In this document: positions 45,926 through 57,900 of the stretch, piece by piece
How positions within the stretch are numbered: the stretch's first letter is position 1
Layout of the letters: each line of letters starts with the position of its first letter
From: Gonapodya sp. JEL0774
Taxonomy: Eukaryota > Monoblepharomycota > Monoblepharidomycetes > Monoblepharidales > Gonapodyaceae
Reading direction: 5' to 3'
NCBI GenBank assembly: GCA_027604505.1
Contig: JADIIX010000053.1
Coordinates: forward strand, 1 to 64,000
Length of the DNA stretch: 64,000 nt
The notes under the pieces: generated by a model
What the model was told of the DNA's origin: nothing
Database searches by the model: none
What the model saw: only the letters and a program-made list of their open reading frames with translations
Program-made: the position numbers and the translations under genes

Positions 45926-47263
45926 CTACTCGATAGTTTTGCCGAAATGTCCCGTCAACATTTCGACATGCCCCGATGGCTCCTTGGGGTACAAACCCTT
46001 GCGAATGCCCGTGATCTCTTCAACCGTAAGAGCGGCTTCGGAGGACGTCCGGCGCGTGAGGAGTTCCCGGAGTCTCTCTCCAGTAGCCATGTCTTCTGTT
46101 GACTTCACACGGGTTGGTCTGTCCAGGGCGTGAGTGAATACCAAAGCAAGCTTGTTAGCGTTGTATGCCTTAAGAGAAAGTGGAAACAAGTCGGATTGAG
46201 AAAAGCTTGATCAGGTTAATATAATCGCTGTCAAGACGCCTGTCACGTACGGTATTTCCTGTGAGGGTGAGCTCTCCTCGGTACTTTTGGAAGTTGGTAG
46301 CCAGGTGGAGCAGTGCGAGCAACGGTGGACTTCGATGAGGTTGAAGGAATCGGTAGGCCCAATGGCAAAATGTAGAGCCCTCTCGGAGACATCTAAGCGA
46401 GATGGAGCTGAGATCAATCATGTAATTGTGTGGGAAGAACTTGTGATCGCAGTTCTAGTCACCATCTTCCATCAACCACTCCAACTTCTCGATCAGGAAC
46501 CCCAAGCGGACCACCGCCCAGCCGTCTCTTTTCTCGCCCTCAATATCGACCAAAAAGCTTTTGACCGCGTTCTCAATCCCAATTAACCTGAGCACTTCCG
46601 AGGCGTTCGGCTTGGCTGTCTCAGACATGTCTTCATTCGAGATCGCCATGCAAAGCCAATTGGTAACGGTGATGACTTCCAAGACACCCATATATCGATC
46701 GCCCTGGACCTTTGTCCGATCACGGGACTCCCTGGCTGATGTGACCCATCTCGTCGCGTCAACGGATGTGTTTTGATGACCCGCAATCAGGAGAAGTGTG
46801 TCAATGGACAAGGTCTGCAAGAGCGCTACAGTTTTCGATCCGGTGTGCGTAGAGACCACAGGAAGGATGTGGATAGATTCTGGAGGCAGAGAACCGTGGC
46901 TCCCAAGGTTTTCAAACCCCAAGATTACACAACGAAGTGGCAATTTTGTAAGAAGTTGTCAGGACACTACCTTTCTCTATTGAATTCCTTACAACGATGG
47001 AAGTTTCAAATGCGGCATTGTGTGGCTACTATATTGTAGAAAGAAGATCTGAAGATCTGAAAGGGAGAGCACCAGATCACAAGATCTTATAAGACGCAAA
47101 ACACTCACAGACTGCAGTACATTGAGAAGATGAGCGCCTGGAGTAAATAGCCGACGTTTTGAGTTCCCCGGGAAATCGATGACGTCACACAATGCAACGC
47201 ACGAAGCTCACCGATGAGCGTATCTACTCCAGTAGCGATAAGTAGCTTGGTTTTGGCGCGCAT
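45926..47263 (-). CDS. Unidentified protein, gene model partly unresolved
   Basis: Exons 47263-47212 and 47137-47109 join in phase (MRAKTKLLIATGVDTLIG, AHLLNVLQS). The last exon 46168-45926 follows a good acceptor and reads AYNANKLALVFTHALDRPTR to the stop. Between them lies a long frame at about 46880-46455 with LPPESIHILPVVSTHTG, VALLQTLSIDTLLLIAGHQ, VLEVITVTNWLCMAIS and VVRLGFLIEKLEWLMEDG. A further exon contains LLALLHLATNFQKYRGELTL. The middle junctions do not all close in phase. The protein looks mostly helical with no membrane span. I do not recognise the family. AYNANK resembles the YxxxK of short-chain dehydrogenases, but no Rossmann motif precedes it. Confidence 0.55.
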
Positions 47264-47441
47264 CGGTTAGGGAGGTGTTAGCCGAGGGTTGTGATTTGTG
47301 TTGGCGTGTTCTGTTAGTTCCCATAAATCCCATTGACACTCTCAATAAATTAGATTTCAATAGCTCATATAAATTCATCAGCTGGTATTTAGCAAAATAG
47401 TGATGACGGGCGATAATTTTGTCAACACGTCGAATACAAGC

Positions 47442-48333
47442 TCAAATCTCTTTCTCATTCATTCCACCCTGGTCCTTGGTCCAGCTGAACCCATACTGAG
47501 CTCCTCGAGGAATCTGGTAGCTTTGCATTTTTTCAAGTAAGGCTTCTACGTCTTGTTCCACAATTATCAAGTTCCGACCAGCTGCCCTCACGAAACCCTC
47601 TTCCACGGCATTGTCTACCATAGTAATCAGATGGTCAAAATAGCCCCGCGTGTTTAAAAGGCCTATTGGCTTTGTGTGGATATTCAATTGTGCCCAAGTG
47701 AGTGCTTCGAACAGCTCGTCGAAGGTTCCGAAGCCTCCCGGCAGAGTGATGAACCCGTCACAGTGGTGGTTGAGGAGTCTGCGTACGAATTCACGTAATC
47801 CCAAGAAAGCATAAAGTGAGGCTGCTTCTGGTGTGCTTGAACGTCAAGAGTGCTCACTGCTTCCGCTCGTGCATTGTTTTAACCACAATTTCCTCCACAC
47901 CAGGTATAGTCTCCCTGCCAGATCCTTCGATCGTCTTCATCGCTTCCGGAATGATTCCGAGAACGCTCCCTCCGTTATCTATTACGGATTTTGCAATTTC
48001 ACCCATCAAGCCCACGTTCCCTCCACCATACACCAGCTTTATACCGTGTCGAGCAAAGCAAGAACCAAGTTCTCTTGCAGATTGAAGATATTGTGGGGAT
48101 CGGCCGGGACTGGAGCCACAAAAAACTGTTATGGCTGTGATTGACATTTGGACTGAAAGCGAATTGGAATTGTTGGATGTTTCCATAATTTCGCTCGTGA
48201 ATCTGCGTGCAGTTGGAGAGAGTATTCCTGCAGTACGTAAAGAGACCGGAGACAGTTCAATACACTGAGAGAGATGAAAGTTGTGGGAGAGGAGGTGCTT
48301 TGGTTGCATGTCGGTTAGTCCCCTCGACAACAT
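47442..48333 (-). CDS. LOG-family protein (lysine decarboxylase-like fold)
   Basis: Two exons, 48333-47858 and 47778-47442, give 270 residues in phase. The core has VFCGSSPG, KLVYGGGNVGLMGEIAK, MHERKQLLNHHCDGFITLPG and GFGTFDELFEALTWAQL. The joined PGGFGTFDE is the LOG signature, where the Arg/Lys and Glu residues make the phosphoribohydrolase site. Plant and bacterial LOG proteins release cytokinin bases from cytokinin ribotides, and many fungal ones act as nucleoside 5'-monophosphate phosphoribohydrolases of unknown role. The first 65 residues are extra and basic/Ser-rich (SPTARRFTSE), possibly for mitochondrial import. The ATG at 48333 is the first in frame and lies 44 bp from the divergent DNAJC8-like start. 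Confidence 0.9.
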
Positions 48334-48377
48334 TGCCTTGGAAATACCTGGACACCAACCGCGACCCACCTTGAGCA

Positions 48378-49305
48378 ATGGCGCTTGACCCCGACTCACC
48401 AAACTTCAACGTCGACTTCTATTTGAAGAAGCAGACGACGGAATGGGTTCAGGACTCGGAAGTCGACCGCATTCTCCAATGCTCTCCGCTGGATCCGTTT
48501 CAAATATTGGAGCTGGACGTCTACTCGCGAGCACTTACCGAACATCAGATGAAGTTTGAGGACCGGTTTCCTCAAGAGAAAGACATCAAAGCATCTTGTG
48601 AGTGGGACATCATACTTTGAATTAAAGAATCACACTACGAAGAGTGGTAGATCCTCATAACACGATTCACCTGGCTGCACATTGATGGTCGGTAAGACCG
48701 AGAAGTCGTGCGCTATTCTATCATGGACCTGTTTGTCGAAGGAACCCTCAGTTTGATGTTCCCCTAAGCGTTTCGGTTTATGATCCTATCACTGACATTA
48801 ACATCACTTTTACAACGTAATAGACCGAAAAAAGTCTCTCCTCCTTCATCCGGACAAGTGCAAACACCCGGAAACCTCCAAGGCCTTTGATGCTCTTAAG
48901 AAGGCTGAGCAGCAACTATGTGATGTGGAGAAGCGTCGTGACCTTATTGTAATCCTTGATGAAGCAGCACGCGAAGCTCAGAGGGCAGCTGGACCCGCCG
49001 CCCCTGGAGTGAAACCGGGAATTGGTTCCTCTTCTTCTGGTGGCCCCACAAATCCTTCCCTTAAAACCCTCGTCCGCTCCCGCTTCCTGCGCCTCCTTTC
49101 ATCATCGCAGTCTCGGTCAGCTTCGTTGCTTGCGTCAAACTTGGAACGAGAACGGAAGCAGAAGGAGGAAGCGGAAAACGAGCTCAAGAGGAAGCGACAG
49201 CACGATAAGGACTGGGAGGAGACGAGAGAAAAGCGTGTGGACAGTTGGAGATCATTTCAGAAGAAAGGAAAGTCTGGTGGCGGTCTCAAGAAGCTCAAGA
49301 CGTAG
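48378..49305 (+). CDS. DNAJC8-like J-domain protein
   Basis: Two exons (48378-48597, 48824-49305) encode 233 residues in phase. Before the intron come FYLKKQTTEWVQD and NPFQILE-like text (LDPFQILELD). The second exon opens with YRKKSLLLHPDKCKHPE, which contains the HPD tripeptide that stimulates Hsp70. EQQLCDVEKRRDLI follows, and then a highly charged Lys/Arg/Glu helix (RERKQKEEAENELKRKRQ) that ends in a Lys-rich tail. The order and length match DNAJC8/Spf31, a spliceosome-associated nuclear J protein. The single intron is 226 nt, long for this window. Confidence 0.88.
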
Positions 49306-49546
49306 GCACCGGAACGCATATGATTTTTGGGTACTCTGCAGCGTTCCTGGGGTCACGAATGAACCTTGGGAGTGTCAATTGAGGATGTCGCCATTCTACA
49401 GGAAGATAGTGTGGTTTCTTCCGACAAGTTTTGTCGAGATGAGCGATAGATTCGGGGGTGTAGGCAATTGTATATAACGTCTGAGACATTTCGTACTGGT
49501 AGACATATGGAGGAAAACGATAAAATTCCACTCTGCCATCACCATC

Positions 49547-51110
49547 ATGTCACGCGATAGAAAGCTATTCTCATCCACTAATCCTGACCACAAGTTTGGC
49601 ACGCGCATTCTTCAGGATCCGGGCCGTGTGTTCGAGCAAAACGCGTGGGATCATGCTGATTGGACTCCTGAACAGGAGGCGATGGCAAGGAAGGTGGTAG
49701 ATGGGCAGGTCAAGGATAAAGAAAAACTCCGGCAAGCGCAAGGTCCTGATTCGGGTGAGAGATCCTTACAAGATCTGACGTAGCATCTCAATTACCGACT
49801 TCTTGTCTTGTTCTCCAACGGGCATTCACAGAGCTCCCACCTCCCTGCCTCCCTTGGAACTCTTTCTACTCCCGTAATGAAAACCGTTTCTTCAAAGATC
49901 GCCATTGGCTGCCAGTGGAGTTCCCAGAACTTATTTCGTTACGAAACGGACGGAAACCTGCCAGCACTGTCGACTGGACTGCACCTGAAGAAGACGCAGA
50001 GAAGAAGTTAGACCTGCAGAACTGGCCTGAGCGGTTCAGAAGAGAGTTTGCAAAGCGGAAGAGGGAGCTTACGGCGGCTGAGAAATCAACTGACATTGCT
50101 GTACACCAGGACGATAGTTATGACCCCATTTTCCGGGTCCTCGAGTGTGGTTGTGGGACAGGAAGCACGGTGTTTCCCTTACTGGAGGATTGGTCACATA
50201 TAGAAGTGGATTTGAAGAGTACCGCATCTCAGAACGGAGGTGCGGAATTAGAACAAACCGTCCTCCACCCGGCTCCTACAGTTTATGTCAATGCCTGTGA
50301 TTTTGCGGAAACAGCGGTCGAGTTGGTGAAGGTGCGTCAATTCAGTTCACAGTACGACATCGTCACTTTGATCCCTCATGATTCGCTTTTTTATCGCTAT
50401 CAAAGTCTAACCCCGCATACTCTTTGTCGTCTTGTAACGCCTTCGTGTTTGGTGAGCTTTGGCGACATTGAATGACAGTTTTCTCCATCCCATTGTCTCT
50501 AACTACTCAGTCAGACCTTACCTCTCCAACCCCTATGCCACTCGAACCCGAAACGATCGACGTCGTAACATGTATCTTTGTGCTTAGTGCCCTTGATCCC
50601 TCTGATTGGAACAGGGCGGTGACCAACATCACACGGGTACGCATCAGCGATTTCGATTGATGAGTCCAGGTGGAACACTGAAAGATTTGTTTAGGTTTTA
50701 AGACCTGGTGGTGTGATTCTGTTTCGAGGTGAGGACTTTGGTGGAGTTAACCTGACGCGAACGCAGCTCAACCAATTGGCGCATTTCAGACTATGCTCGT
50801 TACGATCTCACGCAACTCCGCTTCAAAAGCAATCGATTGTTGAAAGACTCGCTGTACACTCGAGGTGATGGAACCATGGTTTACTTTTTCGCTGAATGTG
50901 AGGAATTCTGTATCGCTTCGCAATTCTGTGGGAGGCAGTATTCAGATAACTGTCTTATTCTTTGATTCATAAGCCGAGCTCCCTACTCTATTCCCCAGTT
51001 CACAGTTTGCCATTGAGCACGCCGCGGTGGACCGCCGTTTGATGGTGAACAGAGGAAAACAATTAAAGATGTACAGGTGCTGGCTTCAAGCGAAAATACG
51101 AAAATTGTAG
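49547..51110 (+). CDS. tRNA N3-methylcytidine methyltransferase, METTL2/Trm140 class
   Basis: Six exons (49547-49754, 49832-50331, 50511-50636, 50695-50728, 50790-50897, 50974-51110) give 370 residues in phase. The N-terminus has [20 protein letters not shown], then [19 protein letters not shown], both diagnostic of the METTL2/METTL6/METTL8 family. The SAM-binding motif I is [32 protein letters not shown] and [20 protein letters not shown] follow the Rossmann fold. The protein ends [16 protein letters not shown], like METTL2. The enzyme methylates C32 of tRNA-Thr and tRNA-Arg or tRNA-Ser anticodon loops. It is transcribed from 241 bp after the DNAJC8-like gene. Confidence 0.94.
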
Positions 51111-51265
51111 ATGGGATTCCGTCTCGTTGTTCGGTGAAGGATATTTAATTGCGTGACATGAAATCTTTTCCAAATTGAGGGGGTTTATGATATAATAAGG
51201 AGATGCCCCCCCACTACGTAAAACATCACACACATATTCTCCCAGTTTGAAAGACATAGGTTGAG

Positions 51266-52901
51266 ATGGGTGGAACCCTGGTACCACACCGTGGTCTACT
51301 TCGATTTGTCTTCATTTCTTCGATAGCGTTGCTCTTTCCCATCGTATCTGGGCAGAAGGTACTTAGCGTCTTACAATCAGTGGTCGCCGGAAGTTCGGGT
51401 AAAACCAGCTTTTCTGTAGGTGCAATGTCGCACAAGACTCAGAACTTGACTGATCTTGATACCTTCCTCGCAAGAATATTGGGAAGTTTGTCAGCAAAAT
51501 CGCGAACTCGCCGGCCCTCCAACCCATTCTCGAAAGCACATCGTTTGATGGAGTCATCACTGTATTCGCTCCGATCGACTCTGCGTGGGAATCTTCAGGA
51601 TACGATCAACTCGATGATGCCACCCTCGCTGAGGTCCTGAAGTCAGTTCATGAGCTCCAATCTCAATTTGGGAACCTTTGCTCAATGAAACAACCCATTT
51701 AGATATCACGTCGCTGCACGTGATTTGAACTACGTTTTTCTACCTCACGCTCCTGTTTTCATCCCGACATTTCTCGGGTTTCTCTCACCGTCAACGCTCA
51801 CTGCCCTGAGCCCACAGTGGATATTCGGACTGAATGAGTATGTCTCCTCTAAAGTCATGGGCAACTTCTCAACAACAGGCGGACCCCCTTCTCGCGGATT
51901 GGAGCCGCTTGATGCCTTTACTTCAGAGTAAGAAACAATGAGATCCGAGTTCCAATGCCATCCGCGATCTCAGCGGTCCCCATTTGTTCCTTCAGTAACG
52001 CACTCGTCTATGTGATGAGTACTGTTCTTCAAGTCCCACCGACGGTCTCTAAAGTCCTTAGCAACTATCAATCCGCAAGCACTTTTCTAAGCCTGCTTGC
52101 CTCAAGTGGGCTTCAAGCAAAGTTCGACTCACTAGCATCTCCTGGGGGAACCTTTTTCATCCCTATCAATGACGGCATCTCGTCGTTCGGCAACGGAGCA
52201 TGGGACATTAAAAACTCTTTGCTTCCTGACATTCTCCAGCGACATGTTGTTGTGGGGACCCAACGCCCGCTCTTTGCAGCCCGCCAGGCAGATCCCGTGG
52301 CACTCGGACCATTCCCGGAAGGTTTGTCAGGGTTGACAATAGGGGAAATTCGATCATATAGTACTCTGCAGTGAGTTTTGATGTCCTGCTCGGCATCTGC
52401 TCGCTGTGATGCAAGCAGGTTTTTACGAGTAGAGGTGTTCTTGTCACCGTTGCACGGCAAGCCGACGGGATATTCGTGAATGGAGATTCTCTTATTGTTC
52501 AGTCAGATATTCTTTGCGCGCAAGGCGTGGTGAGTTGTGATTCACCACGAAGCGAAATGATGTCGACTTACAACTCCTTTCTCTGCAAGATCCACTTCAT
52601 CTCAAAACCCCTCTCAACGAGCATTGGCACTGTTGTATCTGCAGCAATGCCAACCACTTCCTCATCTTTACCGTCTTCAAGCTTCGCCGCCTCCGCTGTT
52701 TCAATGGTATCCACCAGCAGCAGAGGGACAACGGTAACCTCCGGTGTCACTTCCCTTGCTGCGATGCCCACCACATCCGCTGTGGGTACTGCCGCTGGAT
52801 CAAATCAAGGCACTAAGTCGTCAGGCGCTGGCGCTTGGCAGACATTCCCTCCTTTGTCGATCTGCTTCCTTACTCTCACAATAGGGATATTACTTGCTTG
52901 A
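51266..52901 (+). CDS. Fasciclin (FAS1) domain surface protein, copy 2
   Basis: Six exons (51266-51415, 51475-51641, 51703-51927, 51996-52370, 52433-52529, 52590-52901) encode 441 residues in phase. The layout matches copy 1: a signal peptide (FVFISSIALLFPIVSG), QKVLSVLQSVVAG, FAS1 domain 1 with GVITVFAPIDSAW and YHVAARDLNYVFLP. Domain 2 has KFDSLASPGGTFFIPINDGI, RHVVVGTQRPLFAARQ and DILCAQGVIHFISKPL. The tail is Ser/Thr-rich and ends in a hydrophobic stretch with a small-residue site before it (SSGAGAW ... CFLTLTIGILLA), a typical GPI-anchor signal. Exon 5 is 97 nt in both copies and all intron phases agree, so the genes arose by duplication. Confidence 0.9.
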
Positions 52902-52995
52902 TGGACGCTTTTCAATCCTTATACGATTTATGAACGAATTATTCAATCAATATATCAATGAGAGGATTTCGTAATTAACCAAATTAATAATGGGA

Positions 52996-54475
52996 TTATT
53001 TTGTCACACCCTTCAAAAGTGACAAAAGACTCTTCGAAGCCTTCCTCGCAAGGCTCCGAGTCCCATTTTCCGTTCCAGTCGGAGTAGTGTCACTAGTTTC
53101 TTTCGCGTACGATTGTGGTTCCCGTTCTGGCAACGGTGGTAGATTAAATGTCTCGGCATCCTCGGGTACGGATCCATCCAAAAGCGCAGAACGTGCACGA
53201 TCAATAGTGTGGTTCAAAAAGCGCGGAAGGACATCGGTTTTCAGCATGTTGAGGACTTCATTCAGAGCGGGCAAGAAAACGTCTGGATGCGCGTTCTTGC
53301 GGTCATTTACTTCCTGGAGAATGGAGCGGCGACACTTCGAGCTACATGCGGAGTGAGCAATCAATCCATGTACGATCCACAAACACTGAAATGCTTCAAT
53401 CTCTCCGTCTTACCTGACATTTATCTCTTTTGGCGAGCCTGGTACTATAAAGGTTTGTATTAATTCCGACGTTCGTGTTACGATTTCTTGCTCTGGTAGG
53501 GATCGAGATGAGAGCGGACAAAGGGACAAATCGATTGATGTTGCGACTTGCTTATTTGCAAATCTTACTTACCAACTAAAAAAGCAGACCAGTCCTCACT
53601 TTTACCGTTCCACTCCACTTCATCTTCTTCCACATTGTCATCATCTAAAGCAGCACGAGATTTGTGCTTACCGCCTTTCTCCAAAGGGATTGTACCAGAT
53701 GTTGTAACAGAGCGCGACTGCCGCAGAGCGAAAGTCTGCAGTGTCCAAGAGTGCTTGTGGAAGGAACCTGTGTCATGAAGCAAAAGCATCTCACAATAAC
53801 GCACCCGATACTTGTGGAAGTCTCGGTAGAATTCAAAGGCTTCATAAGATTTTTCTTGCTGCAAGAAGTATTCAAAATCAGATCGAGAGAATGGTGGTTC
53901 AATCTTTGATTCGGAAACGGTGTTGACGGTTTTGCAAGCAATCAGTTCCTTGCGTTCGTCCCGGAACACGTTGTCCTCACCTCGTTATTGAGAAGTTTCA
54001 GCACCGTCGCTTTTCCATTCTGACGCATTGAGGTAGCCATGGCTGATAAAGACGCCATGAGTTTCTTTCCGTTTTCAGTGAGATCTGTAGCTCTCTCATC
54101 GGGTCCACGAGAGCTCTTAACAGATGTGGACAGAGACCGCTTCCGCAATGTTGGGGGTAAACTGCCGCTATCCTGCGAAGCCCTCGCCGATTTTCGAACC
54201 GGGTCCTCCTGATCCGCTGCCGGATCGGCAAGGATCTGATCCCCGTCCGGAACACTCCTGTAGCTATTGGCTTGCGAAGCATCCCGAAATTGCTCGGTGC
54301 TAGTATCGTGTTCAGCAGTTCGTCGTACCGACACACGGTTAGGAGAAGGCTGAAGAGTTAAGATAACCATGTGTACGGTTTCAATCTGGGTGTGCGCAAA
54401 GTTCTCCAACCCTACCGGAGGTTCAGATGGAGGAGGGGAGAGCGGAAGGGGTCGTTCGGGTGATCGCGAATCCAT
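52996..54475 (-). CDS. RGS-domain protein
   Basis: Four exons: 54475 to 54005 (or 53981), 53948-53573, 53492-53414 and 53341-52996. Phase closes with the first option (423 residues); the second would need a 32-nt intron, so I prefer the first. The N-terminal 150 residues are Pro/Ser-rich and disordered. The RGS core begins PPFSRSDFEYFLQQEKSYEA and FEFYRDFHKY, continues EQEIVTRTSELIQTFIVPGS and PKEINV, and ends VFLPALNEVLNMLKTDVLPR with FLNHTI. That is the pattern of fungal RGS proteins, which speed GTP hydrolysis on G-alpha subunits. An insert of about 60 residues with an acidic tract separates the first helices from the rest. No membrane span is seen. Confidence 0.78.
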
Positions 54476-54931
54476 TCGGCCAGTTGTATTTGACTGTAAC
54501 CCTTCGTTTGTGATTCTGAAATATGGTGGTAAATGATCTAAATTCGGGTCGACTTCGCAGATCAGGGTACTTAAGTAGTCGTCTGCCTGTACATATCTTC
54601 ACATAGCCCCATGTATTGAAGAAATATTTCACGGTGAGATTGTTGGTTGAGGTATAACGGTGGAAATCCCGCAATCCGACGATGTATCGGAAGAACAATA
54701 TTCCGAAGAATGACGTATGTCTTATATGTAACAAATGCCGACTCGGCTGGGCCTAAGAATACAGACTTCTCAACAACTAGTTGAACTCGAGCTGCTCTAC
54801 CTTCAACTGTAGACCGCTAAAACAGCGCCGTAGCCGCACAGTCATCGAACAGTACGTCCAGTGTCAACATCGTGATCTGTTCCGTAGGTGGTTTATCGAA
54901 CTTCCGGGTCCACCTCCTGATCCAAGCAAAC
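54476..54931. promoter_or_regulatory. Divergent intergenic region
   Basis: These 456 bases lie between the RGS start (minus) and the permease start (plus) and should hold both promoters. No clear element is visible. Confidence 0.35.
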
Positions 54932-57900
54932 ATGTCGGAAGAAAATGATCAGAAGCTACCTTCTACTCTACGAGATCAGCAATTTGCTCAGCTGAGCGCG
55001 CAACATGCGAAAGCAACATTGCGGAAGTAAGCATCGTTTGACTTCGCACAAAGGGCAAAAGTAGTCCTCCAGTATTCTCCCATTTCATTTCTTTAGAATC
55101 GATTTGAGAATTATGCCATGGTGAGAAGACCCAAACTGTTCGTTGTACCTTTACAACTATTCCACAACAATAACAATCTTCAGGAGTGCCCTTCTGTACT
55201 TGTTCAACGTGAGCTTGCAAAGACAGGACAGGATTATCTTTTCGATCTCATGCCCTTTATCCCATCTTTTTGACTTTCACAGTATCTCGACCGAACCAAT
55301 GTATCCAATATCAGAATTGCAAACATAGAAACTGGAAACAACATCCAAGCAGAGTTGAACATGAGCGACTCGCAATGGCAGGGCGCCATCTCGGTGTTTT
55401 TCGTAGGGTCTGTTAACTTCTTTGAGTTGAAACTGTTTTCATTTTGTTTCTCACTCGCTGGTTTGAACAGCTACGGTGGGCAGTTGTTCAACATTTCTTA
55501 TCACCCGTGTTCGGATTCTCAACCCATGTCTATCACCCGCGTTCGGATTCTCCACTCATATCTTTCCAATTCAAGTCTTGTTTGAGGTGAGGTTATGGCC
55601 CAGGAGTTAGGTTTCTGCTAGCACGGTACTGCATTCTCCATTTTCCCATCAAGCTACCTGCAAATCTCATGATCAAGCGTGTCGGACCAGCAGCGTGGAT
55701 GGTACGCGGTTTATCTGAATTTCTTTCGCTGAGACACTCTCTTATGTTTCCATTTTCAGGCCAGAATCATTACGGTGGGTGTTGGAAACTCCATCCACGT
55801 GAGAAGCTTATATGGAGAAACCCCCCTACCCTCGGCAGACGTGGGGAATCTGTGCGCTGGTGTGTATTGGTTGCTACTTAGTTTGACATATAAAACGATC
55901 GTGATCTGTCGGTTGTAGTGCGCCGGTTTCGTGCAGAACATGGCTGGGCTCTACGTTTGCCGGATTCTGGTATGGGTGTTGTGCCGACAAACTGCTCTTG
56001 CAATGCACACTCAAATCATTTCGGTCGAAGCTTGGAATCGCTGAAGCTGGCTACGTAAGTATAGTTATAAAACATATTGTTGTTTTCTTGTTGCTCATCT
56101 GGGCGGGCATTCTTCGTACTTCTGTAGTTTCCCGGGATGGTGAGAATTCTTCAAACACATTTCATGAGACATAGATCACTACAATCGACGGAGTTTGTCT
56201 CGTTCATTGAAATGTAGATGTTTTACTTCTCTCTTTGGTACACCCAGAAGGAGTTTGCGATCCGGTGCAGTGTTTTGTGATTATCCTTCGAAATACGGAC
56301 CTGTATGGGTCAGGTACTAACAAATGCTTCAAGTTACTGCTCGGCAAACCTCTCGGGTGCTTTTGGTGGTCTCCTTGCTTACGCTATAAGTTTCAGTGAG
56401 TTAAACTCAGCATGTACGTGTGGTGCACCTATCACTGGACACTGACCGAAACTCTAGTGAACGGAATAGGAGGATACTCTGGCTGGAGATGGGTTAGTAT
56501 ACACCGATTTGTTCCAAAACTCACCGCCGTCATACTTTACATAATGTGATCAATTTGGTCCTGTCGGTGGCAGATCTTCATTCTGGAGTGAGTCGCGCCA
56601 TCGTGCCGTACATCGGTGACTTGCACCAGCCCTTGCACTCATCCACGTGGTTACAAAACACACAGAGGAATCCCTAGCATACTTCTTGGTGTTGCTACGT
56701 ACTGGGTGCTTCCGTCGTATCCTCACACGTCCAAGTGGCTTACTCCTCAAGAGATACGGTGGGCTGAGGGACGGCTTGGAGCGAATGGTGAGACCACAAC
56801 ATTCACATCTCGAGCTCATTTCCCATAAGCTGCCTTTCTCTTGAAAGCACCTTCGGCACATGACAAGTGAGCGGTGATTTCGCAGTGGAGGGCGATTATG
56901 CATCCCCTACACATAAAAGTGTTCAACAATCGTAGAAATTTCGAGAAACATCAGTTCATAGCAGTTTTCAAGGATCCCCACACCTACGCGTTCAGTTTGG
57001 CGTATCTTGCGGACGTGATTGCCGGCTAGTGAGTTTGGAAGAGCTCGGTAATGTCGTGCTCACTGCCTCACACGGTGCGTGCTCACAGCGGGATGCTTTT
57101 CTGGCTTCCAACAATTATCAAGAACCTCGGATTTGTCAGCACTACGGCGCAGCTGATGACCATACCTCCATGGGTGGGTGTTGTGCTGCTACAGCTTTGT
57201 GATCCCTCACATGAACAGGAACAGTTCCGGTGTTGTGAAGATAGTGGCTTGGATCTTTGCGTTTGCGGTCTCTTGGAATTCTGATCGCACCGGAGAGCGT
57301 TGCCTGCACTTGCTCTTCTGTGAAGGGTTGTTCATGGTGAGGACTTCGTTTACTTCGTCTGAGGGTCACCATCGCAGTACAGTTATGCCACATTTTTCTT
57401 TGGTCGCATACAGATTCAATTCATTGTGTTTGCCACTTTACCCCCATCGGGCTCCTCCAACGGTGTTCTCTACTTCATGATCTTCTTAGGAGGTGAGAAA
57501 AGTGGACATAAGAGTGAAGCAACAGACATTTGAAAACTTTGGACGTTCGAATCGGGCTTTAGTCAGTGGCAGCGCAACGTGTGAGTACGATTGTGAATCG
57601 ATACCGACTATTCAGGGTTATCATTTCTCGGGGTTCCCACAACGCTATTTACTAGTTATCCCGCTGATCTGGGCTGTAAGCAACGTTGTCCACTTCCACC
57701 ATAAACCACTATTTGCACTCAATTTCTCAATTACTTCTTGTCTTTGTAGTGGCGCACATCCACCACTAAGGGCACGACTGGTAACGCCAGTAAGCAGCGA
57801 TGCAAATTTACTGTTACTTCCTCTTCACGTTTACCGATCAATACCTTTGTACGGTACGCATACAAATCAGCCGCCACGGGAATCATGAACTCGTTTGGCA

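Noticed and set aside
46125-46168. Short-chain dehydrogenase active site (AYNANK) in the unidentified gene
   Set aside because: YxxxK alone is weak; no TGxxxGxG or NNAG motif occurs upstream, and the following sequence does not resemble an SDR.
47836-47857. A 22-nt intron in the LOG-family gene
   Set aside because: Using the next AG in the right phase gives a 79-nt intron and a MHERKQLLNHHCDGF junction that matches the family length exactly, so the tiny intron is not needed.
53949-53980. A 32-nt intron with GTGAGG donor in the RGS gene
   Set aside because: It is shorter than any other intron here; a 56-nt alternative with a GTGCTG donor keeps phase, though its donor is weaker.
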